A stretch of 64,000 nt of DNA from Pseudomonas sp. Root71. Lineage in GTDB: Bacteria; Pseudomonadota; Gammaproteobacteria; Pseudomonadales; Pseudomonadaceae. How positions within the stretch are numbered: position 1 is the stretch's first letter; each line of letters begins with the position of its first letter. A program made the position numbers and the translations under genes. Shown piece by piece: positions 12,056 through 21,363 of this stretch. The stretch spans positions 186,001 through 250,000 of the forward strand of contig NZ_LMHY01000002.1 of NCBI RefSeq assembly GCF_001429045.1, read 5' to 3'. The notes under the pieces were generated by a model. That model saw only the letters and a list, made by a program, of their open reading frames with translations. It made no database searches and was not told the DNA's origin.

Positions 12056-12352
12056 TCAGTCGCCAAGGTTATCGCTAACCGAGCCTTGTGCGCACCAACC
12101 ACAATCAAAGGGTTGGCCTATTTTTTCCTGGCGCTGCGCAGGGTCCGTGACCCAGGCACGGGATTGCCATGGCGGCTGGTGCCGCAGGTGCTGGGTGTGG
12201 CCGCAGGAAAGCTCGGCCACCCAGTGCCCGTCCTCGTCCTGATGGAAGCCTGTGATCGTCGAATCCCGTCTGTCCGGGTTGTGTTCGCTTTCGGACGATT
12301 GCTTCGCTAAACTTGGCCTTTCAATCTTCTTATGCAAAAGGTCTCGCCCCAT
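12056..12352 (-). CDS. DUF3565 family small protein
   Basis: The conserved part is TITGFHQDEDGHWVAELSCG through GHTQHLRHQPPWQSRAWV and FDCGWC. This is the Pseudomonas DUF3565 pattern (pressure-regulated-ORF-like), with two Cys and paired His that could bind a metal. Function unknown. The start is uncertain: no ATG lies just before the conserved region, and the nearest in-frame ATG (12350-12352) overlaps the slyD start on the other strand, giving 98 residues. A non-ATG start closer to the domain is possible. It lies 60 bp upstream of pta on the same strand. Confidence 0.6.
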   Translation of the reverse strand: MGRDLLHKKIERPSLAKQSSESEHNPDRRDSTITGFHQDEDGHWVAELSCGHTQHLRHQPPWQSRAWVTDPAQRQEKIGQPFDCGWCAQGSVSDNLGD

Positions 12353-12836
12353 GCTGATCGCCGCCAATAAGGCTGTCTCCATCGACTATACCCTGACCAA
12401 CGACGCTGGTGAGGTCATCGACAGCTCCGCCGGCGGCGCGCCGCTGGTCTACCTGCAAGGCGCAGGCAACATCATCCCGGGCCTGGAAAAGGCTCTGGAA
12501 GGCAAGGCTGTCGGCGACGAGCTGACCGTAGCCGTAGAACCTGAAGACGCTTACGGCGAATATGCTGCCGAACTGGTCAGCACCCTGAGCCGCAGCATGT
12601 TCGAAGGCGTCGACGAGCTGGAAGTGGGCATGCAGTTCCACGCCTCCGCTCCGGACGGCCAGATGCAGATCGTAACCATCCGTGATCTGGACGGCGACGA
12701 CGTCACCGTCGACGGCAACCACCCGTTGGCCGGTCAGCGCCTGAATTTCCAGGTCAAGATCATCGACATCCGTGACGCCAGCCAGGAAGAAATCGCTCAT
12801 GGCCACGTCCATGGCGAAGGTGGCCATCACCACTGA
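12351..12836 (+). CDS. slyD: FKBP-type peptidyl-prolyl isomerase, SlyD-like
   Basis: SlyD is a cytoplasmic prolyl isomerase with chaperone activity that can deliver nickel. The 161-residue protein has the FKBP fold split by the insert-in-flap domain (about 70-120): IDYTLTNDAGEVIDSSAG, GAGNIIPGLEKALEGKAVGD, VTVDGNHPLAGQRLNFQVKI. The C-terminus HGHVHGEGGHHH is a short His-rich metal tail, far shorter than the E. coli tail. The ATG at 12351 is chosen because AAAGG lies about 10 bp before it; an upstream in-frame start at 12252 has no support. Confidence 0.93.
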   Translation: MLIAANKAVSIDYTLTNDAGEVIDSSAGGAPLVYLQGAGNIIPGLEKALEGKAVGDELTVAVEPEDAYGEYAAELVSTLSRSMFEGVDELEVGMQFHASAPDGQMQIVTIRDLDGDDVTVDGNHPLAGQRLNFQVKIIDIRDASQEEIAHGHVHGEGGHHH

Positions 12837-12864
12837 TTTCTGCGCTAAGCTCAGATAACTGGAG

Positions 12865-12887
12865 AGGCGCCCTGTGGGCGCCTTTTT
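12865..12887 (+). terminator. Rho-independent terminator after slyD
   Basis: AGGCGCCC and GGGCGCCT form an 8-bp perfect stem with a TGT loop, followed by a T-run (12883-12887). It is 30 bp downstream of the slyD stop. Confidence 0.9.
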
Positions 12888-12958
12888 AGTCTGCGGCCGT
12901 CCCTGACGACACCGACAAGTGGCTGTTTCGAGAAGAACACGGGAATCTGGAGTACGCC

Positions 12959-13441
12959 ATGAGTGCTTTTCACGACCTTAAATTGACAGCCCTGGATGGA
13001 CAGGAGCTACCTCTGGCGCCTTTCAAAGGCCAAGTCGTACTGGTGGTCAACGTTGCCTCCAAATGCGGCCTGACCCCGCAGTACGCGGCGCTGGAAAACC
13101 TCTACCAGCAATTCAAGGCCAAGGGCTTCAGCGTCCTGGGCTTGCCGTGCAACCAGTTTGCCGGGCAGGAACCGGGGACCGAACAAGAGATCAAGGATTT
13201 CTGCAGCCTCAACTATGGCGTGACCTTTCCGTTGTCCAGCAAGCTGGAAGTCAACGGGCATGAGCGTCATCAGTTGTACCGTTTGCTGGCGGGCGAGGGC
13301 GCGGAGTTTCCCGGCGACATCACCTGGAACTTCGAGAAGTTCCTGTTGGGCAAGGACGGCCGTGTACTGGCTCGGTTCTCGCCGCGTACGGCGCCCGATG
13401 ATCCGACCATCGTTCACGCGATTGAAAAAGCGCTGAGTTAA
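12959..13441 (+). CDS. Glutathione peroxidase family protein (Cys type)
   Basis: The 160-residue cytoplasmic peroxidase reduces hydroperoxides with thiols. Catalytic residues are visible: C36 in VNVASKCGLTPQY (Cys instead of selenocysteine), Q70 in PCNQFAGQEPG and W123 in ITWNFEKFL. C82 in DFCSLNYGVTF is the usual resolving cysteine of thioredoxin-dependent members, so thioredoxin rather than glutathione may be the electron donor. Same position next to slyD as in P. aeruginosa. Confidence 0.93.
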   Translation: MSAFHDLKLTALDGQELPLAPFKGQVVLVVNVASKCGLTPQYAALENLYQQFKAKGFSVLGLPCNQFAGQEPGTEQEIKDFCSLNYGVTFPLSSKLEVNGHERHQLYRLLAGEGAEFPGDITWNFEKFLLGKDGRVLARFSPRTAPDDPTIVHAIEKALS

Positions 13442-13460
13442 GCCAGAGATCAAGATCAGG

Positions 13461-13530
13461 GGATCGCAACCTTCGGCAGCTCCTACGGCGAATGTGTACC
13501 CGTAGGAGCTGCCGAAGGCTGCGATCTTTT
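13461..13530. repeat. Paired REP sequence (type A)
   Basis: Inverted pair GGATCGCAACCTTCGGCAGC and GCTGCCGAAGGCTGCGATCT with a short spacer; one arm has an A for G change. It follows the glutathione peroxidase gene. Confidence 0.85.
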
Positions 13531-13636
13531 GCTTTCTGCCTTTTGACTCTTAATCACCGAAATCAATAATGCTGTTCAATGGGTTGGGCACTCCATATTA
13601 TAGCCGTCATAAAGTCATTCTTCCGTGGAGCGTCCC

Positions 13637-14740
13637 ATGTCCGTCAAAGCCCTGTTCAAACCGTTCCACCTCGGCACCCTCGAATTGCCGACCCGTGTCG
13701 TCATGGCGCCGATGACCCGCTCCTTTTCCCCGGGCGGTGTGCCTAATTCCAAAGTGATCGAATACTACCGTCGTCGCGCCGCTGCGGGCGTCGGCCTGAT
13801 CATCACCGAAGGCACCACCGTCGGTCACAAGGCTTCCAACGGCTATCCGAACGTTCCGCATTTCTACGGTGAAGCGGCCTTGGCCGGCTGGAAGAAAGTC
13901 GTCGACGCCGTTCACGCCGAAGGCGGCAAGATCGTTCCGCAGTTGTGGCACGTGGGCAGCGTGCGCCGGATCGGCACCGAGCCGGACGCCAGCGTGCCGG
14001 GTTATGGCCCGTCGGAAAAACTGAAGGAAGGCCAGGTTGTGGTGCACGGCATGACCAAACAGGACATCCAGGATGTGATCGCCACGTTCGCCCAGGCTGC
14101 CAAGGATGCCCAGAGCATCGGCATGGACGGCGTGGAAATCCACGGAGCCCACGGTTATCTGGTGGATCAGTTCTTCTGGGAAGGTAGCAACCAGCGTACC
14201 GACGAATACGGCGGCAGCCTGGCCAACCGTTCGCGCTTCGCCATTGAGTTGATTCAGGCCGTGCGTGCCGCGGTCGGTGAAGGTTTTCCGATCATCTTCC
14301 GTTTCTCCCAGTGGAAGCAGCAGGACTACACCGCGCGTCTGGTGCAAACCCCGGAAGCCTTGGGCGAGTTCCTCAAGCCGTTGGCCGACGCCGGCGTGGA
14401 TATTTTCCACTGCTCGACCCGCCGCTTCTGGGAGCCGGAGTTCGACGGTTCCGAGCTGAACCTGGCCGGCTGGACCCGCCAACTCACCGGCAAACCGACC
14501 ATCACCGTGGGCAGCGTCGGCCTGGATGGCGAGTTCCTGCAGTTCATGGTCAACACCGACAAGGTCGCGCAGCCCGCCAGCCTGGAAAAACTGCTGGAGC
14601 GCCTGAACAACGACGAGTTCGACCTGGTGGCGGTCGGTCGTGCCTTGCTGGTGGACCCGGACTGGGCGCAGAAAGTGCGCGACGGCCGTGAGGAAGACAT
14701 TCTGCCGTTCAGCCGTGAGGCGTTGATGTCGCTGGTTTAA
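13637..14740 (+). CDS. NADH:flavin oxidoreductase, old yellow enzyme family
   Basis: A 367-residue FMN-dependent ene-reductase (alkene reductase type, as in OPR/NemA-related enzymes). Family features: FKPFHLGTLELPTRVVMAPM with the FMN-binding segment at the N-terminus, PQLWHVGSV, EIHGAHGYLVDQFFW, NQRTDEYGGSLANRSRF and VGRALLVDPDWA near the C-terminus. The natural substrate is unknown; the family reduces activated C=C bonds with NAD(P)H. The ATG at 13637 is used because GTGGAG lies 7 bp before it. Confidence 0.9.
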   Translation: MSVKALFKPFHLGTLELPTRVVMAPMTRSFSPGGVPNSKVIEYYRRRAAAGVGLIITEGTTVGHKASNGYPNVPHFYGEAALAGWKKVVDAVHAEGGKIVPQLWHVGSVRRIGTEPDASVPGYGPSEKLKEGQVVVHGMTKQDIQDVIATFAQAAKDAQSIGMDGVEIHGAHGYLVDQFFWEGSNQRTDEYGGSLANRSRFAIELIQAVRAAVGEGFPIIFRFSQWKQQDYTARLVQTPEALGEFLKPLADAGVDIFHCSTRRFWEPEFDGSELNLAGWTRQLTGKPTITVGSVGLDGEFLQFMVNTDKVAQPASLEKLLERLNNDEFDLVAVGRALLVDPDWAQKVRDGREEDILPFSREALMSLV

Positions 14741-14760
14741 GCGGCGAGCGGGAAGGCCTC

Positions 14761-14849
14761 ATCGCGAGCAAGCTCGCTCCCACAGGTTCTGCGGTGATCA
14801 CCAATCATGTGTGAATCAAGAACCCTGTGGGAGCGGGCTTGCTCGCGAA
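14761..14849. repeat. Paired REP sequence (type B)
   Basis: TCGCGAGCAAGCTCGCTCCC and GGGAGCGGGCTTGCTCGCGA form an inverted pair with about 40 bp between, in the gap between two convergent genes. Confidence 0.86.
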
Positions 14850-14873
14850 GACCGACTCAAGAACACTGCAAAA

Positions 14874-16049
14874 TCAAGGAACAATCGGTGCAATCGGCAC
14901 CACCATCTCCCCGGTGCAGGCCCCGCGCAACTGCCCTTCGAACTGCTCGATGATCGTCGCCCAACCCTGGCGACTGGCATGTTGGCGTGCATTGAGGCGC
15001 ACATTGCGCAAGGCTTCCCTTTCCTCCAGCAGCCATGCCGCTGCATCGCAGAACGCTTCTTCATCCCCCGGCATCGCCAGCACACCGTTGTAGCCATGAC
15101 GAATATGCTGGGCGGCTGCCGCCTGGTCGTAGGCCACCACGCCAAGCCCCGAAGCGAGTGCTTCAAGCACCACATTGCCAAAGGTTTCGGTCAGGCTTGG
15201 AAATAGGAACACGTCGCCAGAGGCGTAGTGACAGGCCAGGGCTTCACCCCGTTGGGTGCCGCAGAAAATCGCCTCGGGCATTTCGTTTTCCAGTTCCTGG
15301 CGCTGCGGGCCATCGCCGACCACGATCAGTTTCAGCGTGCGCTGTGGATAACTCGCCTTGAGGGTATTGAAGGTGCGCTTGAGCAAGCCGAGATTCTTTT
15401 CCGGGGCCAGGCGTCCGACATGAATGACGGCGATGTCTGCTTCGGCCAGTCCCCATTGCTCGCGCAGGGCACTCAAGCGTTTGGCCGGGTGAAACAATTC
15501 GCTGTCGACCCCACGGGACAGCAACGCCACTCGCTCGAACTGACGTCGCTCCAGTTCCAGGCGCTGGCTGACGCTGGGCACCAGGGTCATGGTCGAACGG
15601 TTATGGAACCAGCGCAGGTAGTGGGTCAGCAGGCGCGTGAGCAAACCAAACCCGTACTGGTTGGAATACTGCTGGAAATTGGTGTGGAAACCGCTGACCA
15701 CGGAAATCCCCAGTCGCCGTGCCGCACGTAGCGCAGAGAGGCCCAGCGGGCCCTCGGTGGCGATGTAGAGCACATCCGGGCGGTGACGCGTCCAGCGCCG
15801 CAGCAGTTTGTGCATCGACGACTGACCCCATTGCAGGCCGGGATAGCCCGGTAGCGGCCAGCCGCGGCACAGCAGCAATTCATCGTCGCTGCCCAACTGC
15901 TGGTCGCAGCCCTGACGTGGTCGCACCAGCTCCACTTGATGCCCGCGCGCGCGCAAACCGTCGCACAAGCGACCCAGGGTATTGGCCACGCCGTTGATTT
16001 CCGGTGGGAAGGTTTCGGTGATCAGGGTGATATGCAGAGCTGTCGTCAT
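14874..16049 (-). CDS. Glycosyltransferase family 4 (GT-B)
   Basis: The 391-residue cytoplasmic protein has the two-domain GT-B layout of retaining GT4 enzymes: N-terminal ITLITETFPPEINGVANTLG, and C-terminal VHVGRLAPEKNLGLL followed by the E-x7-E segment FPSLTETFGNVVLEALASG that binds the nucleotide sugar. It resembles glycolipid alpha-mannosyl/glucosyltransferases of the MgtA type. Donor and acceptor cannot be told from the sequence. The ATG at 16049 is preferred over one eight codons upstream because the conserved start MTTALHITLITE begins there. Confidence 0.82.
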   Translation of the reverse strand: MTTALHITLITETFPPEINGVANTLGRLCDGLRARGHQVELVRPRQGCDQQLGSDDELLLCRGWPLPGYPGLQWGQSSMHKLLRRWTRHRPDVLYIATEGPLGLSALRAARRLGISVVSGFHTNFQQYSNQYGFGLLTRLLTHYLRWFHNRSTMTLVPSVSQRLELERRQFERVALLSRGVDSELFHPAKRLSALREQWGLAEADIAVIHVGRLAPEKNLGLLKRTFNTLKASYPQRTLKLIVVGDGPQRQELENEMPEAIFCGTQRGEALACHYASGDVFLFPSLTETFGNVVLEALASGLGVVAYDQAAAAQHIRHGYNGVLAMPGDEEAFCDAAAWLLEEREALRNVRLNARQHASRQGWATIIEQFEGQLRGACTGEMVVPIAPIVP

Positions 16050-16109
16050 GACCCCAGTGTCGACCGGGGCCATGTCGTCAGTGTGACGTCAGGATGATGG
16101 ATTTATGAA

Positions 16110-16862
16110 TTAGCGCTGGGTCACCAGGTTTTCCGCGCCGCGTTCACGCACCCAGAACAGCGTCGCCCCGGCCACGGCCGCCGGCATCATCAGGATGTTG
16201 ACCACCGGGATCAACAGCACCAGGTACACGCTGCCGCCGAAGCTCATGCTCTGCCAGCGCTTCTGCCGCAGCCAGGCGAGCATTTCGTTCCAGCCCAGCT
16301 TGTGGTTGTCCGCCGGGTAGTCGATGTACTGGATCGCCATCATCCACACTCCGAACAATAGCCACAGCGGCGCGGCGATGATGTTCACCACCGGGATGAA
16401 CGAGAGGATGAACAACCCGACTGCCCTGGGCAGGAAGTAGCCGAGCTTGCGCATTTCCCGGGCCAGGGTGCGCGGGATCATGGCGATCAGCTCACCCCAG
16501 CTGAAGGCCGGGAAATCATCGGTGCCGCGCACCACCACTTCGACTTTCTCCGCGAGGAAACCGTTGAACGGCGCGGCGATGACGTTGGCGAGCATGGTGA
16601 AGGTAAAGAACACCATGAACACCACAAGCACCACGAAAATCGGCCAGAGGATGTAGCTGAGAAAACTCAGCCAGTCGGGCAGGGAGGGCATCAAGGTATC
16701 GACCCACAGGCTGAATTGATGGCCGGCCAGGTAGATCAATCCGACGAACAGCACCAGGTTGATTGCCAGCGGCAACAGCACAAACAGACGCAGGCTGGGG
16801 CTCAGCACCAGCTTGAGGCCTTCGCGCAGGTATTGCGGGCCGGACAGGACAGGGGCGGGCAT
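16110..16862 (-). CDS. cysZ: Sulfate transporter CysZ (EI24 family)
   Basis: A 250-residue inner membrane protein with several hydrophobic stretches (about 25-48, 65-95, 145-170, 205-230) and the family segments [25 protein letters not shown] and [20 protein letters not shown]. CysZ is a high-affinity, pH-sensitive sulfate channel feeding cysteine synthesis. It lies apart from cysD/cysNC in this window. trxB is divergent from it. Confidence 0.88.
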   Translation of the reverse strand: MPAPVLSGPQYLREGLKLVLSPSLRLFVLLPLAINLVLFVGLIYLAGHQFSLWVDTLMPSLPDWLSFLSYILWPIFVVLVVFMVFFTFTMLANVIAAPFNGFLAEKVEVVVRGTDDFPAFSWGELIAMIPRTLAREMRKLGYFLPRAVGLFILSFIPVVNIIAAPLWLLFGVWMMAIQYIDYPADNHKLGWNEMLAWLRQKRWQSMSFGGSVYLVLLIPVVNILMMPAAVAGATLFWVRERGAENLVTQR

Positions 16863-18134
<1,272 letters not shown>

Positions 18135-18153
18135 TTCTGCTTTTGTTGAACTG

Positions 18154-18181
18154 AAAAAACCGGCTTCGGCCGGTTTTTTTT
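18154..18181 (+). terminator. Rho-independent terminator after trxB
   Basis: AAAAAACCGGC-TTC-GGCCGGTTTTTTTT is a compact GC stem flanked by A- and T-runs, 20 bp after the trxB stop. Confidence 0.92.
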
Positions 18182-18225
18182 GCCCGCGATTTACCACCCG
18201 ATCACATTCCAGTGTGGGATTGTGT

Positions 18226-19476
18226 TCAGGTCAGTCTTGCCAGGCATGCCTCAAGGATGTCCAGCCCTTCCTCCAACACTGACGCCTCGATGGTCAACGG
18301 CGCCAGTAGACGAATGATGTGCCGCGATTTGCCGCTGGGCATCAGCAGCAGGCCCGCATCCCGCGCCAGGGCCAGCAGTTGGGTCAATTGCGCGGGTGCG
18401 GGTGAGCCATCGGCGTTGATCAGCTCGATACCACGCATGGCGCCGACACCCGTCAGGCGTCCCAGGTACGGCGTCAGGTTGTTCGTGCGCCAGGTTGCAT
18501 GGCGACCGACAATCGCTTCTTCCTGTTGGGAGCCCCAGGCATGCAGGTTGGCGTCGGTCATTTCATCCAGGGTTGCCAGTGCGGCGGCGCAGGCGATGGG
18601 GTTACCGGAGTAGGTGCCGCCGAGTCCGCCCTTGGGCAAATTGTCGAGCAGCGACTTGCGCCCGACCACTGCTCCCAGCGGCACGCCGCCGGCGATGCTT
18701 TTGCCGAGCAGGATCAGGTCCGGCTCGATGCCCAGCCGCGAGAACGCGAAGCGCTGGCCGGTTCGGCCGAAACCGGACTGGATTTCATCGGCGATCAGCA
18801 CGATGCCCTTGTCGTCGCAGAACTTGCGCAGTGCCTGGGCGAACTCGACGTCCATGGCCACGAAGCCCGCTTCGCCCTGCACCGGTTCGACGATAAAGCA
18901 GGCGACGTCTTCGACATCAATCTCGACGCTGAACAGGCGCTCCATGGCTTTGAGGGCCTCGGCACAGGTGACGCCGTTGTCCTGGCTGGGGAAGGGCAGG
19001 TGAAACACCGGCCCCGGCAGCACGCCGACTTTCTGTTTGTAGGGCGCGACTTTGCCATTGAGGTTGAGTGTCGCCAGGGTGCGGCCGTGGAAAGCGCCGT
19101 CGAAGGCAATTACAGCGGTGCGACCCGTTGCGCCACGGACGATCTTCAGCGCGTTCTCAGCCGCTTCGGCGCCACTGTTGGTCAGCATGCCGCTGACCGG
19201 GTAATCGACCGGGATAAAGGCGCTGAGGCGGTCCATCAAGTCGATGTAAGGCTTATGAGGCGCGGCGTTGAACGCGTAGTGGGTCAGTCGGGTGGCTTGT
19301 TCGCGAATGGCTTCGACGATGCGCGGATGGCAATGGCCGAGGTTTAGCACGCCGATGCCGCCGACAAAGTCGATATAGCGCTTGCCATCGGTGTCCCAGA
19401 CCTCGGCATTCTTGCCGTGGCTGAGCGTGACAGGGTGAACGATGTTGATCGACTGGCTGATGGTTTCGCTGCGCAT
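18226..19476 (-). CDS. Class III PLP aminotransferase (omega-amino acid type)
   Basis: The 416-residue protein is a fold type I aminotransferase close to 4-aminobutyrate / 2-aminoadipate transaminases. Markers: FVGGIGVLNLGHCHPRIVEA, MLTNSGAEAAENALKIVRG, AFDGAFHGRTL, IVEPVQGEAGF, LIADEIQSGFGRTG and LLGKSIAGGVPLGAVVG with the PLP lysine. It transfers an omega- or alpha-amino group to 2-oxoglutarate or pyruvate. A lysine-catabolic 2-aminoadipate role, as for a P. putida relative of similar length, is possible but not proven. It stands alone, convergent with trxB. Confidence 0.82.
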   Translation of the reverse strand: MRSETISQSINIVHPVTLSHGKNAEVWDTDGKRYIDFVGGIGVLNLGHCHPRIVEAIREQATRLTHYAFNAAPHKPYIDLMDRLSAFIPVDYPVSGMLTNSGAEAAENALKIVRGATGRTAVIAFDGAFHGRTLATLNLNGKVAPYKQKVGVLPGPVFHLPFPSQDNGVTCAEALKAMERLFSVEIDVEDVACFIVEPVQGEAGFVAMDVEFAQALRKFCDDKGIVLIADEIQSGFGRTGQRFAFSRLGIEPDLILLGKSIAGGVPLGAVVGRKSLLDNLPKGGLGGTYSGNPIACAAALATLDEMTDANLHAWGSQQEEAIVGRHATWRTNNLTPYLGRLTGVGAMRGIELINADGSPAPAQLTQLLALARDAGLLLMPSGKSRHIIRLLAPLTIEASVLEEGLDILEACLARLT

Positions 19477-19600
19477 GGAGGATCGGCTCGGAAGAAGGAG
19501 GACTTCTTTTTATCTAAGCCGTGAGCGGTGGTACGGGGCAAACGAAATAAAGTTGCCGGGTCAATCTTAAAAGTCGGAATGTGCAGGGTGAAACAATAGA

Positions 19601-19681
19601 GATCAAAAGATCGCAGCCTTCGGCAGCTCCTACATTGAGGTTTGATTCCCTGTAGGAGCTGCCGAAGGCTGCGATCTTTTT
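19601..19681. repeat. Paired REP sequence (type A)
   Basis: AAAGATCGCAGCCTTCGGCA and TGCCGAAGGCTGCGATCTTT in inverted orientation, about 20 bp apart. It ends 4 bp before the hopJ stop codon. Confidence 0.87.
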
Positions 19682-19685
19682 GGTA

Positions 19686-20024
19686 TCAGCGGCGGGTAAG
19701 TGGCTGCTGAGCGAATTTCACACCAGCCAGTCCATGAGCAATCAACGCGCGGATGTTACCGTGGTCGCTGCCTTCAGGTGTGGCAACGACCGAACGGTAA
19801 TGCTCGCCAAAAGCCAGCAGTGCTTCTTCATCGCTCAAGCCTTCGAGCAGCGCCAGGCCCAGGGTCTTGCACGAACCTTCGTTCTGTCCGGCCGCGTTTT
19901 CCACGCCACCGTTGTTGAACGCCTGAGGTTGGTAGTCGTAACCGGCGGCGATGAAGGCCAGGGTATCGGCGAAGGCGTGTTCGCCGGTCTTGAGGCTGGC
20001 ACGCAGGGTGTTCAAATCACTCAT
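19686..20024 (-). CDS. HopJ family protein
   Basis: The 112-residue protein matches the HopJ family, first listed as a P. syringae type III effector but widespread in bacteria without such secretion: FADTLAFIAAGYDYQPQAFN, NGGVENAAGQNEGSCK, LGLALLEGLSDEEALLAFGE and HYRSVVATPEGSDHGNIRAL. Here it is a chromosomal housekeeping-type gene with no secretion genes nearby; an effector role is not supported. Its start overlaps the end of the DUF1244 gene by 8 bp, so the two are co-translated. Confidence 0.85.
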   Translation of the reverse strand: MSDLNTLRASLKTGEHAFADTLAFIAAGYDYQPQAFNNGGVENAAGQNEGSCKTLGLALLEGLSDEEALLAFGEHYRSVVATPEGSDHGNIRALIAHGLAGVKFAQQPLTRR

Positions 20025-20313
20025 TGGGTTTTCCTTTGGCGAACGCCGCTTGCTGGTCGGCGCTGGCTTCTTGCTGATATTGGGCTTTCCATTCGGCGTA
20101 CGGCATGCCGTAAACCACTTCGCGGGCTTCGTCGAGGCTGACCTCGATCTGGCGGTCGTCGGCCGCCGCCTTGTACCACTTGGACAGGCAGTTGCGGCAA
20201 AAACCCGAGAGGTTCATCAGGTCGATGTTCTGTACATCCTTGCGGCTGTCCAGGTGGGCCACCAGCCGGCGAAAGGCGGCGGCTTCGAGTTCCAGGCGTT
20301 GTTGATCGGTCAT
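20017..20313 (-). CDS. DUF1244 family protein
   Basis: A 98-residue cytoplasmic protein with the conserved core QNIDLMNLSGFCRNCLSKWY and EAREVVYGMPYAEWKAQYQ. The CxxC pair could hold a metal or be redox active. Function is unknown. It overlaps hopJ downstream and follows folX by about 100 bp, with a palindromic repeat in between. Confidence 0.86.
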   Translation of the reverse strand: MTDQQRLELEAAAFRRLVAHLDSRKDVQNIDLMNLSGFCRNCLSKWYKAAADDRQIEVSLDEAREVVYGMPYAEWKAQYQQEASADQQAAFAKGKPNE

Positions 20314-20330
20314 GGCGGTCTCTGCGAGTC

Positions 20331-20411
20331 AGCTTCAAACGGCACGCTTGAAGCTGCAAGTTGGATGGCGGTGGCTGCAAGTTTACAGCCTGGCGCTTGT
20401 GGCTTGAAGCT
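20331..20411. repeat. Palindromic repeat cluster of a separate family
   Basis: AGCTTCAA (20331-20338) and TTGAAGCT (20348-20355) form an 8-bp inverted repeat; another CTTGAAGCT occurs at 20403-20411 and includes part of the folX stop codon. The motif GCTTGAAGCTGCAAG is unlike the type A and B REPs elsewhere in the window. Confidence 0.6.
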
Positions 20412-20781
20412 AGCGGCTCGCTGCAAGCGTAATCGATACCGACTCGGCGAATCGCAGCGCGTGGGGCTTGTCGACCTCGACCTCGGCGTACAACACCGAT
20501 GCGTTGGCCATCACCAGGTCGAGAATTTCCTGGGTCAGGCGTTCGAGCAGCGCAAAGCGGTTGCCTTCCACATGGGCGATGATCGCCTTGGTAATCGTGC
20601 GGTAGTTCAACGCGTGATCGATGTCGTTGTCCCGCACTGCTTCCTGGGCTGCGTACAGAATGGTGAGGTTGATCAGCACATCCTGCTTGTTGAGGATTTC
20701 ATCCTCGTTGATGCCGATGAAGGTACGCAGGCCCAGGTCTTTGACCCGGATGCGTGCCATGCCTGGCTGAAGTTGTGGCAT
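20410..20781 (-). CDS. folX: Dihydroneopterin triphosphate 2'-epimerase
   Basis: FolX epimerises 7,8-dihydroneopterin triphosphate to dihydromonapterin triphosphate. The 123-residue protein is of the DHN aldolase fold: [51 protein letters not shown] and [17 protein letters not shown]. The ATG at 20781 gives the family length; upstream in-frame starts run into folE. With folE directly before it (2 bp) and folM next, it forms a tetrahydromonapterin pathway, the pterin cofactor of phenylalanine hydroxylase in Pseudomonas. Confidence 0.92.
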   Translation of the reverse strand: MPQLQPGMARIRVKDLGLRTFIGINEDEILNKQDVLINLTILYAAQEAVRDNDIDHALNYRTITKAIIAHVEGNRFALLERLTQEILDLVMANASVLYAEVEVDKPHALRFAESVSITLAASR

Positions 20782-20783
20782 TG

Positions 20784-21344
20784 CTACTTGCTCCGTCCAA
20801 TCAATTGCAGGAACTCCTGACGGGTGTTGCTCGACTCGCGGAAGGCGCCGAGCATCACCGAGGTGTTCATGGTCGAATTCTGTTTCTCGACGCCGCGCAT
20901 CATCATGCACATGTGCTGTGCCTCGATGACCACTGCGACACCAGCCGCGCCGGTCACTTGCTGCACCGCGTCGGCGATTTGCCGGGTGAGGTTTTCCTGG
21001 ATTTGCAGGCGCCGGGCGAACATGTCCACCAGCCGCGCGATCTTCGACAGGCCCAGCACCTTGCCGGTTGGAATATAAGCCACATGCGCCTTGCCGATGA
21101 AGGGCAGGATGTGATGTTCGCAAAGCGAGTACAGCTCGATGTTGTCGACGATCACCATTTCATCGTTGTCGGAGGCGAACAGCGCGCCATTGACGATCTC
21201 TTCGATACTTTGCTCGTAACCATGGCAAAGGTACTGCATGGCTTTGGCCGCGCGCGTCGGTGTATCGAGCAAACCCTCGCGGTCGGGGTTTTCACCGAGA
21301 CCGATGAGGATCTCTCGATAATTCTGGGGCAGGGATAACGTCAT
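20784..21344 (-). CDS. folE: GTP cyclohydrolase I
   Basis: FolE converts GTP to 7,8-dihydroneopterin triphosphate, the first step of pterin and folate synthesis. The 186-residue protein has [20 protein letters not shown], the zinc and substrate segment [37 protein letters not shown] and [14 protein letters not shown] with the second zinc cysteine. It starts 19 bp after folM on the same strand and is followed by folX with 2 bp between. In P. putida a folE gene is among the light-inducible genes controlled by LitR-type PplR proteins; such a regulator lies 1.7 kb away here. Confidence 0.95.
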   Translation of the reverse strand: MTLSLPQNYREILIGLGENPDREGLLDTPTRAAKAMQYLCHGYEQSIEEIVNGALFASDNDEMVIVDNIELYSLCEHHILPFIGKAHVAYIPTGKVLGLSKIARLVDMFARRLQIQENLTRQIADAVQQVTGAAGVAVVIEAQHMCMMMRGVEKQNSTMNTSVMLGAFRESSNTRQEFLQLIGRSK

Positions 21345-21363
21345 GGAAAATCCTCGCGGGACA

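Noticed and set aside
19686..20024. HopJ gene as a true type III effector
   Set aside because: No type III secretion genes, no hrp box seen, and the family is widespread in non-pathogens; it overlaps a DUF1244 gene in a housekeeping setting.
20331..20411. Possible tRNA or structured RNA between folX and DUF1244
   Set aside because: Short inverted repeats do not fold into a cloverleaf and fit a palindromic repeat family better.
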